Position numbers and translations under genes: made by a program. Source: Altererythrobacter sp. Root672 (GTDB taxonomy: Bacteria; Pseudomonadota; Alphaproteobacteria; Sphingomonadales; Sphingomonadaceae). From it: DNA of 64,000 bases. The stretch lies in NCBI RefSeq assembly GCF_001427865.1, contig NZ_LMHH01000001.1, positions 1,426,001 through 1,490,000 on the forward strand, written 5' to 3'. Below, one piece after another: positions 34,134 through 41,439 of the stretch (position 1 is its first letter; every line of letters begins with the position of its first letter). The notes below the pieces were generated by a model. That model saw nothing but the letters and a program-made list of their open reading frames with translations, ran no database searches and was not told the DNA's origin.

Positions 34134-34808
34134 TCAGCGCCCCGCCCCAACCGCCGCATCGCTGACGAACGGATTGCTCTGCCGCTCGCGGCCGAAGGTG
34201 CTTGTCGGACCGTGCCCCGGAACGAAGGTCACCTCGTTCCCGAGGGGCCAAAGTTTGCCCGTTATCGCGTCGAGCAGGTCCTGGTGGTTGCCCATCGGGA
34301 AGTCGGTGCGGCCGATCGAGCCGGCGAACAGAACATCGCCCACAAAGGCGAAATTCGTGGCGCGATGGAAGAACACCACGTGGCCCGGCGTGTGGCCAGG
34401 ACAGTGGATAACTTCGAGCTCGATTTCGCCGAAACTGACGGTCTCGCCGTCTTCGAGCCAGCGGTCGGGTTCGAATATCTTGGTCTCGATCCCGAAGCGC
34501 GGGCCGTCATCCTCCAGCCGGGCGATCCAGAAGCGGTCGGCCTCGTGCGGGCCCTCGATCGGGAGCGACAGTTCCTTCGCCAGCATGCCCGCCTGGCCGC
34601 AGTGGTCGGCGTGGCCGTGGGTGAGCAGGATCTTCTCCAGCGTGACGCCAGCTTTCGCCACGCTCGCCTTGATGAGGTCGAGATCGCCGCCGGGATCGAC
34701 CAGCGCACCGCGCATCGTCTTGCTGCACCAGACCAGCGAGCAGTTCTGCTGGTACGGCGTGACGGTTATGATGGCGGCGCGCAGCGGTGCTTGAGGGGCT
34801 TCGGTCAT
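34134..34808 (-). CDS. MBL-fold metallo-hydrolase, glyoxalase II-like
   Basis: A 224-residue protein with the metallo-beta-lactamase motif THGHADH (His64, His66, Asp68, His69), a later CPGHTPGHV with a metal His, the bridging Asp in FVGDVLF and a final VPGHGPTS His. The sequence fits the compact YcbL-like glyoxalase II group, which hydrolyses thioesters such as S-lactoylglutathione. Substrate specificity cannot be read from sequence. It has no signal peptide. It lies 146 bp upstream of rpmF, on the same strand. Confidence 0.88.
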   Translation of the reverse strand: MTEAPQAPLRAAIITVTPYQQNCSLVWCSKTMRGALVDPGGDLDLIKASVAKAGVTLEKILLTHGHADHCGQAGMLAKELSLPIEGPHEADRFWIARLEDDGPRFGIETKIFEPDRWLEDGETVSFGEIELEVIHCPGHTPGHVVFFHRATNFAFVGDVLFAGSIGRTDFPMGNHQDLLDAITGKLWPLGNEVTFVPGHGPTSTFGRERQSNPFVSDAAVGAGR

Positions 34809-34843
34809 GCCCGACAGGTGGACGTATTTGGCCCGGCCTTCAA

Positions 34844-35040
34844 TCCTCCCCGAGCTTGTCTCGGGGAGGTGGCAGTCGCGAAGCGGCTGACGGAGGGGTA
34901 GGCGTGCGAGCGCTGGTGGTTCGACAAGCTCACCACGAACGGACCTTTTCTAGATCCGTTTGTCCTGAGCTTGTCGAAGGACGCCCCTCCACCACCGCCT
35001 GCGGCGGCGGTCCCCCTCCCCGAGCAAGCTCGGGGAGGAT
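34844..35040. repeat. Type A palindromic repeat carrying a nested type B element
   Basis: The outer ends are TCCTCCCCGAGCTTGTCTCG at 34844 and the inverted AGCAAGCTCGGGGAGGAT at 35023-35040. Inner motifs GGCTGACGGAGGGGTAGGCG and CCCCTCCACCACCGCC match the copy at 37397-37527. A second, unrelated palindrome (34918-34980) sits between those inner motifs. There is no coding capacity of its own. It fills the gap between the MBL and SnoaL-like genes. Confidence 0.8.
34918..34980. repeat. Type B palindromic repeat nested in a type A repeat
   Basis: GGTTCGACAAGCTCACCACG at the left and TGTCCTGAGCTTGTCGAAGG at the right form an inverted repeat around CCTTTTCTAGAT. The halves match the element at 22120-22200. 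It is located where the other type A copy has only a short spacer. Confidence 0.75.
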
Positions 35041-35046
35041 TTGCGA

Positions 35047-36060
35047 TCACCGCGCCTGCCGCGCCTGCATTTCCTTCAGCCACTCCTCACGCGTCGGCAT
35101 GATCGGGTTGTCGACGCGGCGGAGGATCTTCCACTGGCCGTCCTCGCGGATGAACTCGTCTTCGTAGAGCCCGGCCAGTTCCGGCGTCGGCTCACCGTCC
35201 TTGCCGCGCATGATCAGCAAGTGACGCGAGCGGGCCGTGGCATGGTCGCCGTCGACGTTGACCTGCGGATTGGACACCAGGTGATAGTCCTCCCGGTTGA
35301 CGAAGCCGGCAGCCGGAGTGCCGAACAGGCCGACCAGCATGGCCTTGATCTCCTCGCGCCCGCGACGGACCGTGTTGCCGTTCTGCCAGATCCCCTCTCG
35401 CGCGAAGAGGTCGGAGTATCCGTCGAAGTCCCGCGCATCGAGCCGCGCGCCATACTCGATTAGCACCCGCTGGATCGCGAGCTGATCCTCGACCGCCCGC
35501 AGGCGCGCATCGTTGCTCGACACCGACAGGTTCGGCCCTTGCGCCGAGGGCGGCTCGTTGGGATCGCGGAAGGGGATCTCGCCCCAGGTCGTGCGCCGGG
35601 CGATCTTCCACTGCCCGTTCTCGCGCACGAACTCGTCCTCGTAGCGTCCGGCCATGAGGGGCGTCGGCCGATCTTCGGGAGAGCGGGACCAGAACAGGTA
35701 TTTCGAGGTGACCTTGGCCCGGTTGCCGTCGATCTCGATCAGCGGGTTGGTCAGCATGTGGAAGTTCGACTTGTTGACGAACCCCGGCTCGGGTTTGCCG
35801 AGGCCGTCCTCGAGCATCTTGCGGATCGCCTCCGGCCCGGTGAACTTCCCGAACCCGCCGATCCATTCGCCGTCCGCCGCGAACAACCCGGCATAGGCGG
35901 CATAGTCGCGAGCATCGAGGTAGGCGCCGTACTCGACCAGAATGCGCCGGATGTCGGATTCCGCCTCCATCCGCTCGACGCGTTGCTCGAGCGTGGCTTG
36001 CGCCGAGGCGACCGACGGCAGCGCCATCAAGGCTGCGGCGAAAACGAACCGGTAGTGCAT
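35047..36060 (-). CDS. Secreted protein with two tandem SnoaL/NTF2-like domains
   Basis: A 337-residue protein with a signal peptide ending near VASAQ. Two repeats follow. The first has IRRILVEYGAYLDARDYAAYAGLFAADGEW, then YEDEFVRENGQWKIARR; the second has IQRVLIEYGARLDARDFDGYSDLF, then YEDEFIREDGQWKILRR. Both are complete SnoaL-like cone folds, so the gene arose by internal duplication. Such proteins may be isomerases, dehydratases or binding proteins; nothing marks the reaction. A GGGGAGGGG site precedes the ATG. It is probably periplasmic. Confidence 0.85.
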   Translation of the reverse strand: MHYRFVFAAALMALPSVASAQATLEQRVERMEAESDIRRILVEYGAYLDARDYAAYAGLFAADGEWIGGFGKFTGPEAIRKMLEDGLGKPEPGFVNKSNFHMLTNPLIEIDGNRAKVTSKYLFWSRSPEDRPTPLMAGRYEDEFVRENGQWKIARRTTWGEIPFRDPNEPPSAQGPNLSVSSNDARLRAVEDQLAIQRVLIEYGARLDARDFDGYSDLFAREGIWQNGNTVRRGREEIKAMLVGLFGTPAAGFVNREDYHLVSNPQVNVDGDHATARSRHLLIMRGKDGEPTPELAGLYEDEFIREDGQWKILRRVDNPIMPTREEWLKEMQARQAR

Positions 36061-36099
36061 GAAACCCCTCCCCCAAGGCGATCGCTCTTGTCGGCGATC

Positions 36100-36729
36100 T
36101 TATAGACGTCCGCCCTTCCATACCACGCGGCCGACGACGTCGATGTCGCTCATTAGCACCTCGACCGGCTCGTAGGCCGGATTCTTGCTGATCAGCCGCA
36201 AGCGGTCCGGCGGCACGGCCTGGAGCAGCTTGACGTGCAGCGCCTCGCCTAGGCGGACGACGTGGATGCCTTCGCGGAACGGCCGCATGGTGCGGTCGAC
36301 AAGGATCTCGTCACCGTCGCGCAGGACCGGATCCATGGAATCGCCCATGACCCTGATCGAGGACAGCATGCCCGGTTCCAGCCTCTGTTCGCGCAGCCAG
36401 CGGCGCGAGAAGCGGAAGGCGTCGAAGGGAATCTCCGCCGCCCCCACTGCGCCCGGACCGGCCGAGGCTTCGAGCGGCAGACGCGGAATGTCGACCCAAT
36501 TACCGGGGCGTTCGTAGGATATTTCCGCCGCCGGTCCCCCGAGTTCCGATTCGCCTACGCCGAAGAATTGCGCCAGACGGCGGCGGTCCTCTTCCTCCAG
36601 CTTTCGCGGGCTGCCCTTGGTGATATACTGCTGCAAATACGTGGTATTTCGCCCAAGCATCCGCGACAGTGCAGCCAGGCTACTGCCTTGCGTCCGGGCC
36701 AGCTCAGCCAGTTTCCCACGTGCATCCAT
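36100..36729 (-). CDS. S24/LexA-like (CI-type) repressor
   Basis: A 209-residue protein with an N-terminal helix-turn-helix (SLAALSRMLGRNTTYLQQYI) and a C-terminal S24 signal-peptidase-like domain. That domain has catalytic Ser in VMGDSMDPVLRDGD and catalytic Lys in LHVKLLQ. The layout resembles phage CI or LexA-like repressors that can self-cleave, but the cleavage bond (Ala-Gly or Cys-Gly) is not clearly identified, so induction by DNA damage is uncertain. Two inverted repeats lie 32-65 bp upstream. It is divergent from two small genes at 36865 and 37043. Confidence 0.88.
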   Translation of the reverse strand: MDARGKLAELARTQGSSLAALSRMLGRNTTYLQQYITKGSPRKLEEEDRRRLAQFFGVGESELGGPAAEISYERPGNWVDIPRLPLEASAGPGAVGAAEIPFDAFRFSRRWLREQRLEPGMLSSIRVMGDSMDPVLRDGDEILVDRTMRPFREGIHVVRLGEALHVKLLQAVPPDRLRLISKNPAYEPVEVLMSDIDVVGRVVWKGGRL

Positions 36730-36760
36730 GGCCGCTTTCCTATCACTTTCGAGGGCAACC

Positions 36761-36794
36761 TCCTACACGCAGGATTTTTCCTAGACAAGTAGGA
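36761..36794. promoter_or_regulatory. Two adjacent inverted repeats, probable operator of the S24 repressor
   Basis: TCCT-ACACGC-AGGA (36761-36774) and TCCTA-GACAAG-TAGGA (36779-36794) share the half-site TCCT(A). They lie between the repressor and the divergent small genes, where a CI-like protein would control both promoters. Confidence 0.55.
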
Positions 36795-36864
36795 TTTGAA
36801 CCGCAATGGATTGAGCACGCGGGGCGACTCGCGAAAGTCACCATCCAGCTGAACGAGGCGCGCA

Positions 36865-37068
36865 ATGCTGATCCGAAAGGTCGAGGCCTTCCTCCGAAAA
36901 ACCGGAATGCCCGCGACCAAGTTCGGCCGCCTCGCCACCCACGATCCGCGTTTCGTGTTCGACTTGCGCAACGGCCGCTTGCCGCGAACTCGCATGGAAC
37001 ATCGGGTGGAACATTTCATGAACACTTATCGGGAGAGCATGCATGATTTCCAACCCTCGGCTTCCTGA
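36865..37068 (+). CDS. Small basic hypothetical protein
   Basis: A 67-residue Arg-rich protein. The sequence LIRKVEAFLRKTGMPATKFGRLATHDPRFVFDLRNGR reads like a compact helix-turn-helix or Cro-like fold, similar in style to small DNA-binding proteins. I believe similar proteins occur in sphingomonads beside S24 repressors, but have no name for them. It overlaps the next gene by 26 nt and is divergent from the repressor across the inverted repeats. Function is unknown. Confidence 0.7.
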   Translation: MLIRKVEAFLRKTGMPATKFGRLATHDPRFVFDLRNGRLPRTRMEHRVEHFMNTYRESMHDFQPSAS

Positions 37069-37396
37069 GCCCGCCCCGCGTATCCGCCGCAATGCGGGCG
37101 ACCGCCTGCGCGCCGTCCTGCTCGATCTCGCGAGGGGACAGGCGAAGATCACCACTCATTCGGAAAGGAACTGGGCCAGCATTACCTTCGCCGGCGCGCG
37201 CCATCGGCTAACGCTTGAGTTCGAGGGAGAAGAGGCGGTCCAGGCGGGTGAGCTGTTCATTGCGCTACTGCCGGACCACGAGTTCGCGATCCCCGGCCAA
37301 CTCGTGGCCGATGCGTCGATCATTGCGGTCGACCACAGGCTCGAACCGCCTTGGATGCAGGTTTCCTGCGAGTTGCTCGTGCTGGAGGACGCATGA
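37043..37396 (+). CDS. Hypothetical protein
   Basis: A 117-residue protein with an Arg-rich start, an alpha segment (GDRLRAVLLDLARGQ) and a beta-rich body (ITTHSERNWASITFAGARHRLTLEFEG; LFIALLPDHEFAIPGQLVADASI). There is no signal peptide or membrane helix. Its start lies inside the preceding gene (26-nt overlap), and GGGAG upstream at 37031-37035 supports the ATG at 37043. I do not recognise a family. Its context suggests it is controlled by the S24 repressor. The stop abuts a type A repeat. Confidence 0.7.
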   Translation: MISNPRLPEPAPRIRRNAGDRLRAVLLDLARGQAKITTHSERNWASITFAGARHRLTLEFEGEEAVQAGELFIALLPDHEFAIPGQLVADASIIAVDHRLEPPWMQVSCELLVLEDA

Positions 37397-37527
37397 TCCT
37401 CCCCGAGCTCGCTCGGGGAGGTGGCAGACGCCGCAGGTGGCTGACGGAGGGGTAGGCGGCCAAACGCTTTCCCCTCCACCATCCGCTTCGCGGACGGTCC
37501 CCCTCCCCGAGACAAGCTCGGGGAGGA
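37397..37527. repeat. Type A palindromic repeat, uninterrupted copy
   Basis: TCCTCCCCGAGCTCGCTCGG at the left and GAGACAAGCTCGGGGAGGAT at the right bracket inner motifs GGCTGACGGAGGGGTAGGCG and CCCCTCCACCATCCGC. It matches the outer parts of 34844-35040 but has only a short spacer (GCCAAACGCTTT) in the middle. It sits exactly between two convergent stop codons and could form a two-way terminator. Confidence 0.8.
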
Positions 37528-38961
37528 TCAAACCCGTCGGATCACCAGGTTCCGGATCTCGGTCATGTCTTCCATCGCGAAGCGGATCCCCTCCCGCCCC
37601 AACCCGGAATCCTTGACCCCGCCATACGGCATGTTGTCGACCCGATAGGAGGACACGTCATTCACTACCACGCCCCCCACCTCCAGCCGGTCCCACGCTT
37701 CCAGCACTTTGTGGATGTCGCGTGTGAATATCCCGGCCTGGAGCCCGAACCGGCTGTCGTTGACCTGCTCCAGCGCTTCGTCCCACTCGGAGAACCGCAT
37801 CAGGTTGGCGAGCGGACCGAACGCCTCTTCCTTGTTGGCGTCACAGAACTCCGGGACATTCTCGAGCAAAGTCGCTTCGAGCATCGCCCCTTCGAGCTTG
37901 CCGCCGCAAAGCAGCGTCGCACCCGCGTCGACCGCAGCATCGATCCAACCCTTGAGGCGCAGCGCTTCCTTCTCGGAAATCATCGGGCCGATGAAAGTCT
38001 CACGGTCATGCGGATTGCCGGACACAAGCGTCTTGGTCTTGGCGACGAGCATGTCCTTGAACCGGTCGTAGAGGCTGTCGTGGATCAGGATGCGCTGCAC
38101 GCCGATGCAGCTCTGGCCCGATTGGTAGAAAGCGCCGAACACGATCCGCTCGAGCGTATGATCGAGGTCGGCATCCTTGTCGACGATCACCGCCGCGTTG
38201 CCGCCGAGTTCGAGGACGACCTTCTTCTTCCCCGCCTTGGCCTTGAGCGACCAGCCGACGACCGGCGATCCGGTGAAGCTGAGCAGCTTGAACCGCTCGT
38301 CGGTGGTGAACATGTCCGCCTCGTCGCGGTGCGCGGGGAGGATCGAGAACGCCCCCTCAGGCAGGATGTCGCACTCGGCCAGGACCTCGCCGATGATGAT
38401 CGCTCCCAGCGGCGTGAGGCTCGCCGGTTTCATGACGAAGGGACAGCCGGCGGCGATGGCTGGGGCGATCTTGTGCGCGGCGAGGTTGAGCGGGAAGTTG
38501 AACGGGCTGATGAAGCTGCACGGCCCGATCGGCACGCGCTTCCAGATGCCCATGTACCCCTTCGACCGCGGGCTGATATCGAGCGGCTGGACCTCGCCGT
38601 AACTGCGGGTCGCTTCTTCGGCGGCGATGCTGAAAGTGTCGATCAGACGGCCGACTTCGCCTTCGGAATCCCGGATCGGCTTTCCGGCTTCGACGCACAG
38701 GGCATAGGCCAGTTCGTCGAAGCGCTCGCGGAAGCGGGTAACGCAGTGGAGCAGGACATCGCGCCGCTCATAGCTCGCCAGCCGCGCCATCGGCTCCGCT
38801 GCGCGCACGGTCCCGGCGATAGCCTGTTCGATGATTTCGGGTGTCGCCAGCGCGGTGCGGAACGCGACTTCGCCGGTGAACTTGTCGGTCACCTCAAGGT
38901 CGGTGTTGGGCTGCGCGGCCTTGTTGTTGAGGTAGAGCGGGTAAGTGTCCTTGAGCTTCAT
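37528..38961 (-). CDS. Aldehyde dehydrogenase family protein
   Basis: A 477-residue enzyme of the NAD(P)-dependent aldehyde dehydrogenase superfamily. The catalytic Cys285 is in GQSCIGVQR, the general base Glu251 in LELGGNA, the oxyanion Asn155 in FNFPLN and the cofactor Lys178 in VMKPAS. It oxidises an aldehyde to an acid, or CoA ester. The sequence is close to the glyceraldehyde-3-phosphate/lactaldehyde/sulfolactaldehyde group, but the substrate is not fixed. The frame is open to 39237; the ATG at 38961 gives a normal length. It follows the hydroxyacid dehydrogenase gene by 14 bp, so they form an operon. Confidence 0.9.
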   Translation of the reverse strand: MKLKDTYPLYLNNKAAQPNTDLEVTDKFTGEVAFRTALATPEIIEQAIAGTVRAAEPMARLASYERRDVLLHCVTRFRERFDELAYALCVEAGKPIRDSEGEVGRLIDTFSIAAEEATRSYGEVQPLDISPRSKGYMGIWKRVPIGPCSFISPFNFPLNLAAHKIAPAIAAGCPFVMKPASLTPLGAIIIGEVLAECDILPEGAFSILPAHRDEADMFTTDERFKLLSFTGSPVVGWSLKAKAGKKKVVLELGGNAAVIVDKDADLDHTLERIVFGAFYQSGQSCIGVQRILIHDSLYDRFKDMLVAKTKTLVSGNPHDRETFIGPMISEKEALRLKGWIDAAVDAGATLLCGGKLEGAMLEATLLENVPEFCDANKEEAFGPLANLMRFSEWDEALEQVNDSRFGLQAGIFTRDIHKVLEAWDRLEVGGVVVNDVSSYRVDNMPYGGVKDSGLGREGIRFAMEDMTEIRNLVIRRV

Positions 38962-38975
38962 TACCGTCTCCGTCC

Positions 38976-39893
38976 TCAATATCCGCGAGTCAGATCCACT
39001 TGCGCTTCGAGCGGTTCGCCAGCGCGGAAACGCTCGCAATTGCGCAGGAACCGCTCTGCCGCGCGCGCCTGGCTGGCAGGCGTCGGGATGCCCGAAAGGT
39101 GCATGGTGATGTGCGCATTGTCGAGCGACCAGAGCGGATGCTCGGGCGGCAGGGGCTCGGGATCGGTTAGGTCGAGAATGGCGGCGGCGATGCGCTTCTC
39201 GCGCAAGGCATCGACCAGCGCGGCTTGGTCGACGCAATCGGCGCGCGCAAAGTTCACCAACACCGCGCCTGACTTCATGACGTCAAGTTCACTCGCGCCG
39301 ATCATGCCGCGGGTCTCTGGCGTTCCGGGGACAGCGAGCACGATCCAGTCGAAAGTGTGGAGCTGCCCACGCCAATCACTCTGGCGGCTCGTCACGGGCA
39401 CGGTCTCGACCTCGAACGCTTCAAGCGCCCGGCCGATCGCCTGCCCGATCGCTCCGTTGCCAAGCAGAAGCGCCCGACTTCCCGCGAGGTCGCGTATTCC
39501 CGGCGGCACCGCGAGCCACTCCCCGCGATCCTGCGCCCGGACGACGGCGGGATAATCCTTCGCCACCGTCAGCATGGTCATCACGGCGAACTCGGCCACC
39601 TGCTGGGTGGTCAGGCCGGTACCGCAAGTCAGGCGCACCCCACGGCCATGCAGGTCAGCAAGCGGCATCCAATCGACACCGGCGTAGGAACTGTTGAGCC
39701 AGCGAAGGTTCGGCGCGAGTTCGATCGCGCGAAAGGCCGGCGGCTTCACATGCATGTCGAACCAGCCGATCTCGGCCTCCGGCGCATGCTGGTGCAACTC
39801 TTCGACCGAACCCCACCATCGTACGTCGAGCCAGTCGGGCAAATGCCCTTCGAGCAGCGTTCGCGTGTAGTGGGGCAGCACCGCTATCGTCAC
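38976..39893 (-). CDS. D-2-hydroxyacid dehydrogenase
   Basis: A 305-residue member of the NAD-dependent 2-hydroxyacid dehydrogenase family. The Rossmann motif is LLGNGAIGQAIG, the substrate Arg is in NFARADCVD, and the Glu and His of the catalytic pair are near DLTDPEPLPPEHPLW and ITMHLSGIP. It interconverts 2-oxoacids and D-2-hydroxyacids, most like the glyoxylate/hydroxypyruvate group. It lies 3 bp after cysS and 14 bp before the aldehyde dehydrogenase gene, so cysS and both dehydrogenases may be one transcript. Confidence 0.88.
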   Translation of the reverse strand: MTIAVLPHYTRTLLEGHLPDWLDVRWWGSVEELHQHAPEAEIGWFDMHVKPPAFRAIELAPNLRWLNSSYAGVDWMPLADLHGRGVRLTCGTGLTTQQVAEFAVMTMLTVAKDYPAVVRAQDRGEWLAVPPGIRDLAGSRALLLGNGAIGQAIGRALEAFEVETVPVTSRQSDWRGQLHTFDWIVLAVPGTPETRGMIGASELDVMKSGAVLVNFARADCVDQAALVDALREKRIAAAILDLTDPEPLPPEHPLWSLDNAHITMHLSGIPTPASQARAAERFLRNCERFRAGEPLEAQVDLTRGY

Positions 39894-39896
39894 GGA

Positions 39897-41384
39897 CTAG
39901 AGCTTCCACTCCCAGCCGAGCGGGTCGCCGTCCATCGCTTCCACGCCCTTCGCCGCCAACTCATCGCGAATGGCGTCAGAGGTGGCGAAGTCCTTCTCCG
40001 CGCGCGCGGCTTTGCGGCGGGTGAGCGCTTCTTCGATCTCTGACTCCTCGATCGCTGCGCCCTTGGGCCGCAGCCGCAAGTCTGCGCGAGCCAGATCGAG
40101 CAAGCCGAGGCCGAGGATGGCGTCGAAGGCTGCAACAGCCGTCAGGCGGTCCCGCGCATCGACCTTCTTGAGCGACAGCAGGTCTTCGAGGACCGTCAGC
40201 GCAACGGCCGTATTGAGGTCGTCCGAAACCGCCTCGTCGAACCGGGCGACGTGGGGCAGGAGCATGGCGCCGACCTCGTCGTGAGCCAGTAGCTGGGTCC
40301 AGCCGCCTTCCGGCTGTTCGATCGGTTCCTCGACCCGTGCCTTCAGGGCTTCGACCGCCATGACCAGCCGCTTCAGTCGAGTGAGCGCCGCGCCCAGCCC
40401 TTCCCAGCTGAACTCCAGCTCGCTGCGGTAATGCGCCTGGAGGCACATCATGCGGTAGGCGAGCGGGTGGTAGCCCTTGTCGATCAACAGCTGCAGCCGC
40501 AGGAACTCGCCAGCGCTCTTCGACATCTTGCCGCTGCGCTCGACCAGGAAGTTGTTGTGCATCCACAGCCTCGCGCCGCTGTTGGCCGGCACGTCGAGCC
40601 CGTTGGTGCAGCAGAACGCCTGGTTCTGCGCGATCTCGTTCGGGTGGTGGATCTCGCGGTGATCGATGCCGCCGGTGTGGATGTCGAACGGGAAGCCGAG
40701 CAGTTGCCCGCTCATCACCGAGCATTCGAGATGCCAGCCCGGTGCCCCGCGGCCCCAGGGGGAATCCCATTCCATCTGCCGCTTCTCGCCCGCGGGGGTC
40801 TTGCGCCAGATGGCGAAGTCGGCGGCGTTGCGCTTGCCTTCGACCGCTTCGATGCGGCCCTCGCCCTCGTCGGTCTTGGCGCGAGCGAGGCGGCCGTAGT
40901 CGGCCACGGTCGAGACGTCGAAGTAGAGCCCGCTGTCCAGCTCGTAGCAGTGCTTGGCGGCGATGCTCTCAGCAAACTCGATCATCGCCGGAACATAGTC
41001 GGTGGCGATCGACCAGTGCGCCGGCTGGCGGATGTTGAGCGCTTTTACGTCGGCCCAGTAAGCCTCGGTATAATGCTGCGCGATGTCCCAGATGGACTGC
41101 GCCTTTTCGGCGGCCATCTTCTCCATCTTGTCCTCGCCCTCGTCGGCATCGTCGGTCAGGTGGCCGACGTCGGTGATGTTGATGACGTGGGTGAGGTGGT
41201 AACCCTTCCAGCTCAGCGTGCGCCCGAGCAGGTCGGCAAAGACATAGGCGCGCATGTTGCCGATGTGCGGGTAATTGTAGACCGTCGGCCCGCAAGTATA
41301 GACCCGCGCCTCTCCCTCATGGATCGGCTGGAAGGTCTCGAGTTCGCGAGTGAGCGAATTGAACAAGTGCAAGGGCGCGGTCAT
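39897..41384 (-). CDS. cysS: Cysteine--tRNA ligase
   Basis: A 495-residue class I synthetase. The HIGH motif is HIGN in YTCGPTVYNYPHIGNMRAY, with the zinc-binding Cys just before it. The second zinc cluster is WHLECSVMSG...HTGGIDHREIHHPNE, and KMSKS appears as KMSKSAGEF. It charges tRNA-Cys. It starts an apparent operon with two dehydrogenase genes downstream. Confidence 0.97.
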   Translation of the reverse strand: MTAPLHLFNSLTRELETFQPIHEGEARVYTCGPTVYNYPHIGNMRAYVFADLLGRTLSWKGYHLTHVINITDVGHLTDDADEGEDKMEKMAAEKAQSIWDIAQHYTEAYWADVKALNIRQPAHWSIATDYVPAMIEFAESIAAKHCYELDSGLYFDVSTVADYGRLARAKTDEGEGRIEAVEGKRNAADFAIWRKTPAGEKRQMEWDSPWGRGAPGWHLECSVMSGQLLGFPFDIHTGGIDHREIHHPNEIAQNQAFCCTNGLDVPANSGARLWMHNNFLVERSGKMSKSAGEFLRLQLLIDKGYHPLAYRMMCLQAHYRSELEFSWEGLGAALTRLKRLVMAVEALKARVEEPIEQPEGGWTQLLAHDEVGAMLLPHVARFDEAVSDDLNTAVALTVLEDLLSLKKVDARDRLTAVAAFDAILGLGLLDLARADLRLRPKGAAIEESEIEEALTRRKAARAEKDFATSDAIRDELAAKGVEAMDGDPLGWEWKL

Positions 41385-41439
41385 CGCGGCGGGCTTACGC
41401 AGTGCGCCGCCGAGGTCAAGCAGGGGCCATCACGGAAAT

